A stretch of 16,497 nt of DNA, taken from contig JALGZO010000760.1 in the NCBI GenBank assembly GCA_025774865.1, positions 1-16,497 on the forward strand. The letters are read 5' to 3'. The notes beneath the pieces were generated by a model. That model was not told where the DNA came from. It ran no database searches and saw nothing but the letters and a program-made list of their open reading frames with translations. Of this stretch, positions 6,667 to 14,167 are shown piece after piece (the first letter of the stretch is position 1; each line of letters starts with the position of its first letter). The stretch is from a bacterium. Its GTDB lineage: Bacteria; ARS69. A program made the position numbers and the translations under genes.

Positions 6667-8945
6667 CTCCGTCGTCCGACCCGCTTGCTCTGAACCGCCC
6701 GCTGCGAGGGCTGTGCGTGGCGTCGGTCATCGTCGCGGCGATCACTTTGTCGTGCTTCCACGTGACGAATCTCGACATCGGGGGGCACGTCACGGTGGGC
6801 CGTGAGATCGTCCTCACGAAATCGATACCGAGCACGGACTTCTTCAGCCACACCGCGGTCGGGAATCCGTATCCCGTGCACCAGTGGTTCGGTGAGGTCG
6901 TGCTCTTCGGAATCGAACATTTGACCGGCCCCACCGGGCTCATTGTCCTGCGCATGCTGGTCGTCCTGATCAGCGCGATGCTGCTGTACCACAACGCCCG
7001 GCGGGAGAACGCTCCGGCCGTGGTCGCATGCGCGATCGTCCTGCTGCTCCTCGTCGCCGCCCGCCCACGGTTTTTCGTACGTCCCTTCCTGGTCACACTC
7101 CTCTTCCTACCGCTGCTGCAGGCGTGGATCGCCGACCTTCGTCAGGGACGCACGCGGCGCCTGTGGCCGGTGCTCGTGCTCATGGGGATGTGGGGGCACG
7201 TCCACTCGGGAGTGATCTTCGGGGTCTTGTACCTCGGCGGCATCGTCTTCGGCGAAGGTCTGAAGATCGTGCTGACCCAGGGGGGCAAGTCCGATCCGGA
7301 AAGGTGGCCGGGAGAAGTCCTGGACGGCTGGAACTATCGTCGCCTCGTGATCTTTTCGGCGATCGCGATCGTGCTCCCGTTCGTGACGATGGCGATCGTG
7401 AGCCCGGCGGGGGTGAAGCCGCTTCTGCTTCCGTTCCTCTTCTTCCAGAACGAGGGATTCCGGGCGATGATCGCGGAGTATCGCCCGGTCGATCTTGCGA
7501 AGGACTGGCCGTTCGAGGTGGTGGCTGGCGCGATTCTCGTCGGAATGGCGCTGCGGCCGAGGCGCGTGGATCTCACGCACCTGATCATCGTCGCTGGCTT
7601 CGGCTTCCTGGCGTTCCAGGCCGTGCGCGGAATCCTGCCGTTCGTGGCCGTCTCGGCTCCAATGTTGGGCCGCACCTGGGGATCGGTCGTGGAGGACCTT
7701 CTCGAGCGGGCGACCGGCGGTCGCGGCAAGCCGAGCGCACGCGTCACTCGGGCGAACGCGGCGGAGGCCATGGCGATCCTGCTCGTCGTCGGCGCCGCGG
7801 TCTTGTTCTCGGTCCGAAGTGCGCAGGGATGGATGTTCCCGTTCGGGTTCGGGCTGGATCCGAAACACTACCCCGAGCGGGCGCTCGACTTCATGTACGC
7901 GCAAGGGGTGCGCGGGCCGATTTTCAACACCGACGTTTGGGCGTCGAGTCTGCTTCGGCGCTGGCACGGAAGGCGTTTTCCGGTTTTCGTCGACGCGCGG
8001 CTCGAGGTCTATCCGGAGGAATTCTGGAGGGACACGTACTACCGGGTGTTGCAGGCGGGGCCCGGGTGGCGCGACGTGCTCCGAAAATACAACGTGCAAT
8101 CCGCCATCCTGCGGCGCGAGCCGGGGAAAATAGACGATCGGATCGGCGAGGCGCTGTGGAACGAGCCCGATTGGGCGCTCGTGTACTGGGACGACTACGT
8201 CATGGTCTTTGCGCGCTATGGACCGGACGCGCCGCGTCGTCACGACATGATCATCCCCAACTGGGAGACGACCACGTTTCTGCCGCGCCGACCGTCGGAG
8301 GTGACCGAGCTTTCCGGAGCGATGCTCGCCGAGGCTGCGAACGAGATTTCTCAGATGGCCGAATGGGACCCGGACTCGTTCCTGCCGCACTGGGCGCTCG
8401 CCAGTGCTTGGACGGAGCTGGGGGAGGGCGAGGCGGCCGTCGAGGTCTTCGATCGGCTCGCCTCGCGCAAGGCCGCGCGGAACAACTCGGCGTTCGCCGC
8501 GAGTCGGGCGGCGGCCGAGATCGTGGCGGGGGATCGGGAGCGTTGGGTCGAGCTCATCCGGGAAGCCGGTCGGGACCCCGACAGCGCGAGCGAGCTGTTC
8601 AAGGCGGCTCTACTGCTCAAAAAGGCGGGCAAGCTGGACGCCGCGATCGAACTCTACCGCGGGGTCCTCGCGGTCTCGCCGCAGGACGCGGACGCCATGA
8701 ACAACCTCGCCGTACTTCTGGCCCGCGATGGGGAAAGCGTGGCCGAGGCGCTCAGCCTGCTGGAGGACGCCATGCGGCTGCGCCCGCAGGATGGCTACTA
8801 CGTCGCGTCACGCGGCGAAGTCTACTGGCTCGCCGGGGATCCCGCGCGGGCCCGAGCCGACTTCGAGAGGGCTCTGGAGTTGCTCCCTGAAGAGGAGGTC
8901 GCCGCCCGGAACGAAGTCTTCCGCTGGCTCTCCCGGTTGGAGTAG
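6663..8945 (+). CDS. Polytopic membrane protein with C-terminal TPR repeats (possible GT-C-type glycosyltransferase)
   Basis: A 760-residue protein starting at TTG 6663 with a strong ribosome binding site (GGGAGG, 6652-6657); the start overlaps the preceding stop. Residues 15-385 hold about nine or ten hydrophobic segments. The first periplasmic loop, 'NLDIGGHVTVGREIV..IPSTDFFSHT' in outline, resembles first-loop acidic motifs of GT-C-fold membrane glycosyltransferases and related TPR membrane proteins. A soluble region (about 390-540) contains 'NTDVWASSLLRRWHGRRFPVFVDARLE', a block I associate with the same uncharacterised family. Residues 545-755 are TPR-like repeats ('AIELYRGVLAVSPQDADAMNNLAVLL'). 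Coupling to a polyprenyl-phosphate sugar synthase suggests it uses that lipid-linked sugar on the outer face of the inner membrane. This is inference from context; the reaction is unproven. Confidence 0.75.
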   Translation: MTPSSDPLALNRPLRGLCVASVIVAAITLSCFHVTNLDIGGHVTVGREIVLTKSIPSTDFFSHTAVGNPYPVHQWFGEVVLFGIEHLTGPTGLIVLRMLVVLISAMLLYHNARRENAPAVVACAIVLLLLVAARPRFFVRPFLVTLLFLPLLQAWIADLRQGRTRRLWPVLVLMGMWGHVHSGVIFGVLYLGGIVFGEGLKIVLTQGGKSDPERWPGEVLDGWNYRRLVIFSAIAIVLPFVTMAIVSPAGVKPLLLPFLFFQNEGFRAMIAEYRPVDLAKDWPFEVVAGAILVGMALRPRRVDLTHLIIVAGFGFLAFQAVRGILPFVAVSAPMLGRTWGSVVEDLLERATGGRGKPSARVTRANAAEAMAILLVVGAAVLFSVRSAQGWMFPFGFGLDPKHYPERALDFMYAQGVRGPIFNTDVWASSLLRRWHGRRFPVFVDARLEVYPEEFWRDTYYRVLQAGPGWRDVLRKYNVQSAILRREPGKIDDRIGEALWNEPDWALVYWDDYVMVFARYGPDAPRRHDMIIPNWETTTFLPRRPSEVTELSGAMLAEAANEISQMAEWDPDSFLPHWALASAWTELGEGEAAVEVFDRLASRKAARNNSAFAASRAAAEIVAGDRERWVELIREAGRDPDSASELFKAALLLKKAGKLDAAIELYRGVLAVSPQDADAMNNLAVLLARDGESVAEALSLLEDAMRLRPQDGYYVASRGEVYWLAGDPARARADFERALELLPEEEVAARNEVFRWLSRLE

Positions 8946-9015
8946 CGGAGTCGTTGCCGGGGGGAATTGGCCGGTGGTACTCTCGCCCGTCCTCCACACC
9001 CCACCGGAGAAAGCG

Positions 9016-11688
9016 ATGTCGTCGCCGCCGACCACACCACTCGCGAAGACGTACGATCCGTCGAGTGTCGAGGAGAGGATCTACGCCGCCTGGAAGCAGG
9101 CGGACCTGTTCCGGGCCGATGCGTCCTCCGGCAAGCCGCCGTTCACGATCATGATTCCGCCGCCGAACGTGACCGGCGTTCTCCACATGGGGCACGCGCT
9201 CAACAACACCCTGCAGGACGTCGTGATCCGTCACCGGCGTATGGCGGGCTACGAAGCGCTTTGGTTGCCGGGCACCGACCACGCCGGCATCGCCACCCAG
9301 GCCGTCGTCGAGAAGGACCTCTACGAGCAGAAGAAGGTGAAGAAGAAGGATCTCGGGCGGGAGGCATTCCTGAAGGAAGTCTGGAACTGGGTCGAGCACC
9401 ACGGGAACGCGATCCTCGGTCAGCTCGAGCGGCTCGGTTGCTCCTGCGATTGGTCACGGACGAAGTTCACGCTCGACGAAGACATGTCGCGGGCCGTCCG
9501 GGTGGCGTTCGTGCGTCTCTGGGAGAAGGGGCTCGTTTATCGGGGGGCGCGCCTCGTCAACTGGGACTGCACGCTCCAGACGGCGGTCTCCGACGACGAG
9601 ATCGAGTACGTCCCCAGGCAGGGTAAGCTCTGGTACTTCAAGTATCCCGTGAAAGGGAAGGATGGGGAGTTCGTTTCGGTCGCCACGACGCGTCCCGAGA
9701 CGATGCTCGGAGACACTGGCGTCGCGGTCCATCCGGACGACGATCGTTATCGTTCCCTGATCGGGGCGACCCTCGTTCTGCCGCTCGTCGGCCGCGAGAT
9801 TCCGGTCGTGGCGGACGAGAGCGTCGACTCCGAATACGGCACGGGGGCCGTCAAGGTGACCCCCGGGCACGACCCCGCCGACTACGAGCGCGGGCAGCGC
9901 CACGGCCTCGCCGTCGTCAGCATCCTGAATCCCGATGGCACCCTCGGACTCGAGGCCGGCCCGTACGAGGGTATGTCGCGCCCGATGGCCCGCAAGCAGG
10001 TCTTGAAAGATCTGGACGCACAGGGCCTGCTCGGACCCATCGAGGAGATCGAGCACAACGTGGCGCTGTCGGACCGCTCGAGAGATCCGATCGAGCCGCT
10101 GGTCAGCGAGCAGTGGTTCGTGAAGATGGGCCCGCTTGCCGGTCCCGCGATCGAAGCCGCTCGCAGCGGGCGACTCCGGTTCGTGCCCGGGCGCTGGGAG
10201 AAGGTGTACCTCGATTGGTTGGAGAACATCCGCGACTGGTGCATCTCACGCCAGCTCTGGTGGGGGCACCGGATCCCGGTCTGGTACGACGAGGACGGGG
10301 TTCCCGCCGCCTCCGTCGAGGAGCTCGAGATCGGTACGGCGCACCCCGAGACCGGCAAACCGATCGTTCGCCAGGACGACGACGTGCTGGACACGTGGGC
10401 ATCGTCGTGGCTGTGGCCGTTCTCGACCCTCGGCTGGCCCGAGAGGACCGAGGACCTCGCGCACTTCTATCCGACCCAGTTCCTGGGCACGGCCCGGGAC
10501 ATCATCTACCTCTGGGTCGCGCGGATGGTGATGGCCGGCCACGAGCTGCTCGATCACCTGCCGGAAGAGAACCGCGTCCCGTTCTCCACCTGCTTCATCA
10601 ACGCCACCGTGCTCGATGGGATCGGTCGGCGAATGTCGAAGAGCCTGGGCAACGGCATCGATCCGATCGAGATGATCGATACCTATGGCGCCGACGCGGT
10701 CCGCTACTCGCTCGTGATCCTGACCCGTGAGGGTCAGGACGTGAAGCTCTCGGAGAATCGATTCGAGCTCGGTCAACGGTTCTGCAACAAGATCTGGAAT
10801 GCGGCTCGCTTCGCGCTCGGCAATCTCGACGGCTCGATCGGCGGTGGAGAAGGCGATGCGCTGGAGGATCGGTGGATCCGCTCACGTACGGCCGTGATGA
10901 TCGAGCAGGTGTCGGCGGCGCTCGAGGAGTACCGATTCCACGACGGGGCGCAGGAGCTGTACCGCTTCTTCTGGAACGACTTCTGTGACTGGTATCTCGA
11001 GATCGCCAAGCGTCGCCTCGGTCCGGAAGCCTCTGCGGCCGACCGCGACGCGGCGCGCGCGACGCTGAGTCGCGTCCTTTCCGCCTCGCTGCGAATGCTT
11101 CATCCCTACCTTCCGTTTCTGACCGAAGAGCTGTGGAGTCACCTGCCCGGCGCGGAGGGATACATCACGACGGCGCCGTGGCCCGACGCTTCCGGCTTCG
11201 CCTTCGACGAATCGGCCGAGGCCGACTTCGATCGGATGCGGGAGGCGATCGCCGCCGTCCGCAACGTGCGAAGCCACATGCACGTGCCGCCGTCCGCCGA
11301 GATCCGCGTGCTTCTGAGGGCCGATGACGAGGAGCTCGAACGCGTGCTTCGCGAGACGCGAGAGATCTCGTCGCCGCTCGCGCGGATCTCGGACTGGGAG
11401 TCGGGCCGCGATCTGCAAAAGCCGTCGTCCTCGGCGAGTGCGGTCATCCGCGGCGGAACGCTGTACGTTCCCCTCGAGGGAATCATCGACGTCGAGGTGG
11501 AGAAGAAACGGCTCGAGAAGGAGAGTGCACGCCTCTCCGGTCTCATCCAGGGGACGGAGAAGAAACTTTCGAACGAGAACTTCGTTCAACGAGCGAGGCC
11601 GGACGTGGTGGAGCGAGAGCGGGAAAAGCTCTCGAGCTTCAAAGGAGACCTGGATAACGTCATGGCGGCCCTACGAGACTTGGACTAA
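9016..11688 (+). CDS. valS: Valyl-tRNA synthetase
   Basis: An 890-residue class I aminoacyl-tRNA synthetase that charges tRNA-Val in the cytoplasm. The catalytic core carries the HIGH signature as HMGH (57-60, in 'PPPNVTGVLHMGHALN') and the KMSKS loop as RMSKS (539-543). Between them is the CP1 editing domain ('VATTRPETMLGDTGVAVHP', 'YGTGAVKVTPGHDPADYERG') that clears mischarged threonine. The anticodon-binding helical domain follows, and the C-terminal coiled coil typical of ValS ('VEKKRLEKESARLSGLIQG', 'NENFVQRARPDVVEREREK'). The frame stays open upstream to 8728, but homology to the family starts just after ATG 9016, which has GGAGA five bases before it; the upstream part overlaps the previous gene. 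It is full length and intact. Confidence 0.97.
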   Translation: MSSPPTTPLAKTYDPSSVEERIYAAWKQADLFRADASSGKPPFTIMIPPPNVTGVLHMGHALNNTLQDVVIRHRRMAGYEALWLPGTDHAGIATQAVVEKDLYEQKKVKKKDLGREAFLKEVWNWVEHHGNAILGQLERLGCSCDWSRTKFTLDEDMSRAVRVAFVRLWEKGLVYRGARLVNWDCTLQTAVSDDEIEYVPRQGKLWYFKYPVKGKDGEFVSVATTRPETMLGDTGVAVHPDDDRYRSLIGATLVLPLVGREIPVVADESVDSEYGTGAVKVTPGHDPADYERGQRHGLAVVSILNPDGTLGLEAGPYEGMSRPMARKQVLKDLDAQGLLGPIEEIEHNVALSDRSRDPIEPLVSEQWFVKMGPLAGPAIEAARSGRLRFVPGRWEKVYLDWLENIRDWCISRQLWWGHRIPVWYDEDGVPAASVEELEIGTAHPETGKPIVRQDDDVLDTWASSWLWPFSTLGWPERTEDLAHFYPTQFLGTARDIIYLWVARMVMAGHELLDHLPEENRVPFSTCFINATVLDGIGRRMSKSLGNGIDPIEMIDTYGADAVRYSLVILTREGQDVKLSENRFELGQRFCNKIWNAARFALGNLDGSIGGGEGDALEDRWIRSRTAVMIEQVSAALEEYRFHDGAQELYRFFWNDFCDWYLEIAKRRLGPEASAADRDAARATLSRVLSASLRMLHPYLPFLTEELWSHLPGAEGYITTAPWPDASGFAFDESAEADFDRMREAIAAVRNVRSHMHVPPSAEIRVLLRADDEELERVLRETREISSPLARISDWESGRDLQKPSSSASAVIRGGTLYVPLEGIIDVEVEKKRLEKESARLSGLIQGTEKKLSNENFVQRARPDVVEREREKLSSFKGDLDNVMAALRDLD

Positions 11689-11717
11689 CGTCTTCGGAGA
11701 AGACGCCGCCCGGGCGG
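11689..11717 (+). repeat. Two adjacent inverted repeats between valS and the DUF4139 gene
   Basis: Immediately after the valS stop, CGTCTTC (11689-11695) and GAAGACG (11699-11705) form a perfect seven-pair stem with a three-base loop. It abuts the 12-base palindrome CCGCCCGGGCGG (11706-11717), which ends shortly before the ribosome binding site of the next gene. There is no T-run, so it is a weak intrinsic terminator at best. It could also be an operator or an mRNA-processing hairpin. Confidence 0.35.
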
Positions 11718-11727
11718 GGAGGGAAGG

Positions 11728-13074
11728 ATGAAAGCGACTCTCGGCGGCTTTGTGGTTCCCGCTCTCGCTCTCGCCGTCGCCGTCGCCGGCGCGAACGAGA
11801 TCCACGTCACCGTCTACAACAATGATCTGGCCCTGGTGAAGGAAGTGCGCTCGGTCGAATTGCCGAAGGGCACGGGCGAGTTCTCCTTCGTGGGCGTGCC
11901 GGCCCGAATCGATCCCACTTCCGTACGCCTCGGGGTCCGCGGGGGCGGATCCCTCAGCGTTCTCGAACAGAACTACCGCTATGACCTCGTCAGCCGCGAG
12001 AAGCTTCTCGAGAGGTACCTGGACCAGCCGACGCGGGTCGTGACCAAGCACGACAAGCTGCACGAGGGAATCCTGAAGACAGCGAGCGGATCGCTCGTGC
12101 TCGAAACCGCGGACGGTGTCGTGCTGCTGGCGAACGACGAGATCGCGGACATCACCTTCCCCGAGATTCCCGAAGGTCTCATCACGCGGCCGACGCTCGT
12201 CTGGATCGTCGACAACGACGGGGACGCGAAGCGGGACCTCGAGATCGCATACCTCACCGAGGGGATGGCGTGGCATACGGAGTACGTGGCCGCGGTCGAC
12301 TCGAAGGACGAACGCATGACTCTCAACGGCTGGGTATCGATCCAGAACAATTCCGGCGCCACTTACGAAGGCGCGCACGTCAAGGTCGTCGCCGGGGACG
12401 TTCACCGGGCCCAGCGCCCTGGTGGCATGCCTCGCGGAATGAAGGTGATGGCGATGGATTCGGCGGCGCCGGGATTCGAGGAGCGATCCTTCTTCGAGTA
12501 CCACCTGTACGACCTCGATCGAACGACGACGCTCGCCGATAGAGAGGTGAAGCAGATCCAGCTCCTCGAGGACCGGGAGGTCCCGCTCACCAAGGTATAT
12601 GTCTACGAACCCTCCCGGGTGGATGACAAAGTCCAGGTCAAGATCGAGTTCGAGAACACGAAGGAGAACGACCTCGGGATTCCGCTGCCCGGCGGCAAGT
12701 TCCGCGTGTACCGAGAGGACATGGACGGGGCTCTCGAATTCGCCGGCGAGGATTTCATCGACCACACGGCCCGCGACGAGAAGGTATCGATCGTTCTCGG
12801 CAACGCGTTCGACCTGGTCGGTGAGCGGAACGAGACCGACGCGAGGCGCATCTCCAACCGGATCTGGGAGCGGACCTTCGAGATCAAGCTCCGAAACCGC
12901 AAGGAAGAGGACGCCGTCACGATCCTCGTGCGGGAGCATCCCGGTGGCATCTGGAACGTCCTGGAGTCGAGCCACGAGTGGGAGAAACCGAACACGCGCG
13001 ACCTGGAGTTCGAAATCCCAGTGAGCGCCGGCGAGGAAGTCTCGGTCACCTATCGCGTGCGAGTGGAGTACTGA
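11728..13074 (+). CDS. Secreted DUF4139 domain protein
   Basis: A 448-residue protein with a signal peptide (residues 1-22, 'MKATLGGFVVPALALAVAVA' then GAN) and a mature part matching the DUF4139 family of exported proteins of unknown function. Recognisable features are the opening 'EIHVTVYNNDLALVKEVRSVELPKG', 'FVGVPARIDPTSVRL', 'LTEGMAWHTEYVAAVD', 'LNGWVSIQNNSGATYEGAHVKVVAGD', and late 'VPLTKVYVYEPSRVDDKVQVKIEFEN' and 'LRNRKEEDAVTILVREHPGG' segments of a beta-sandwich fold. It probably acts in the periplasm or at the surface. A strong ribosome binding site (GGAGGGAAGG) precedes the ATG. The RodZ-like gene starts seven bases after its stop, so the two are very likely co-translated. Confidence 0.85.
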   Translation: MKATLGGFVVPALALAVAVAGANEIHVTVYNNDLALVKEVRSVELPKGTGEFSFVGVPARIDPTSVRLGVRGGGSLSVLEQNYRYDLVSREKLLERYLDQPTRVVTKHDKLHEGILKTASGSLVLETADGVVLLANDEIADITFPEIPEGLITRPTLVWIVDNDGDAKRDLEIAYLTEGMAWHTEYVAAVDSKDERMTLNGWVSIQNNSGATYEGAHVKVVAGDVHRAQRPGGMPRGMKVMAMDSAAPGFEERSFFEYHLYDLDRTTTLADREVKQIQLLEDREVPLTKVYVYEPSRVDDKVQVKIEFENTKENDLGIPLPGGKFRVYREDMDGALEFAGEDFIDHTARDEKVSIVLGNAFDLVGERNETDARRISNRIWERTFEIKLRNRKEEDAVTILVREHPGGIWNVLESSHEWEKPNTRDLEFEIPVSAGEEVSVTYRVRVEY

Positions 13075-13081
13075 GGAGCCC

Positions 13082-14158
13082 ATGGAAGGCCTCGGTGAGT
13101 TCCTGAGAAAGGGCCGCAATGAGGCCGGCTTGTCTCTCGAAGAGCTCGCGCAAAGGACTCGAATCCGGGTCGAGAGCCTGGAGTCGTTGGAGCGCGAAGA
13201 TCTCGAAGCGCTCCCCACCGAAATCTATGTTCGAGGGTTCGTTAAGCTCGTTTGTCGCGAGCTCCAGCTCGCGACCGAGGACGGTCTCGTTCGCTACGAG
13301 GCGTTACGATTCAACTCGGCGCCCCCCGACGAGATCATCTGGGCCGAGGAGCGGGAGACGTCTGAACCCGGGTGGCTGGAGGAGGCGCTGAAAGACCCGG
13401 AGCGCGTGGTCAGTTTCGTGCGATCGACGATGCGGTGGGGCGCGATCGGACTCGGCGGCGTGATCATCGTCGTGGTGGGCGTCATGGGGACGCGCTGGCT
13501 CGGGCGGGGCGAGGAGCCCCGGGCCGAGGTCGTCGCGGCCACGGACGCCGCGGCGGGACAGGACGACGAAACCGCGAGTGAGCCCCCGAAGGAAGACGCC
13601 GCGGCGCCGGCCCCGCCCCCCGAGCCCGAGTCGAAGAAGCCGGATCCTCCCGCCGAGAAGCCGCCCGCGGAGGAGTCTCGTGCGGCGAAGTCCGCGCCCG
13701 ACATTCAGCTCGCGCTCGTCACTCCCCAGATTCCCGAGCGGGTGGTGCCCGGGACGGTGGAGCCGGGAGAGCCAGTCGTCGAGACGCCCCCGCCCGAAGC
13801 GTCGGCGGCCGAGCCGGTCGTCGTAGACCGAACGCCAGCGCCCGCGGCATCACGCCCCGGGACCCGACCCACGGAGCGCACGTTTACGGCGCCCAGTCCC
13901 GCGGCCGGCGACCGCCTCGTCCTCATCGTGGAGGCACTTCGTCCGGTAGACATCGAGGTTCTCCTGGATGGAATCGGTCTGCCTCGCCACAAGTCGCTTG
14001 TCGGCGGCGAGCGCAAGACATGGAAGGCCGACAGCCTCTTCCTCTTGAGCGCCACGGACGGCGGTGCGATCCGGTTGTTGTTGCAGGGAGTCGACCTCGG
14101 GGTCGCCGGCACTGACGGCGAGCCGATCGTGCAAGCGAGGATCGGCCGGGGTCCCTAG
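13082..14158 (+). CDS. rodZ: RodZ-like HTH / transmembrane / DUF4115 protein
   Basis: A 358-residue protein with the RodZ layout. An N-terminal helix-turn-helix (HTH_25-like, residues about 3-75) contains 'GLSLEELAQRTRIRVESLESLER' and 'LPTEIYVRGFVKLVCREL'. One transmembrane helix follows (about 119-140), then a long Pro/Ala/Glu-rich periplasmic linker (about 145-278), and a C-terminal beta domain like DUF4115 ('LVLIVEALRPVDIEVLLDG', ending near 350). RodZ proteins link MreB filaments to the membrane in rod-shape control; the HTH binds MreB rather than DNA in studied members. No mre genes are in the window, so the exact role is inferred from architecture. GAGGAG overlapping the preceding stop serves as the ribosome binding site. 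It converges on the sulfatase gene with a nine-base gap. Confidence 0.8.
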   Translation: MEGLGEFLRKGRNEAGLSLEELAQRTRIRVESLESLEREDLEALPTEIYVRGFVKLVCRELQLATEDGLVRYEALRFNSAPPDEIIWAEERETSEPGWLEEALKDPERVVSFVRSTMRWGAIGLGGVIIVVVGVMGTRWLGRGEEPRAEVVAATDAAAGQDDETASEPPKEDAAAPAPPPEPESKKPDPPAEKPPAEESRAAKSAPDIQLALVTPQIPERVVPGTVEPGEPVVETPPPEASAAEPVVVDRTPAPAASRPGTRPTERTFTAPSPAAGDRLVLIVEALRPVDIEVLLDGIGLPRHKSLVGGERKTWKADSLFLLSATDGGAIRLLLQGVDLGVAGTDGEPIVQARIGRGP

Positions 14159-14167
14159 CTTTCAGAC

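Noticed and set aside
8728-9015. A 96-codon N-terminal extension of valyl-tRNA synthetase
   Set aside because: It overlaps the C-terminus of the TPR membrane protein, is Arg/Ser/Pro-rich like an out-of-frame shadow, and ATG 9016 has a ribosome binding site at the usual family start.
14159-14167. Bidirectional terminator between the convergent RodZ-like and sulfatase genes
   Set aside because: Only nine bases separate the stops and no hairpin with a T-run could be found around them.
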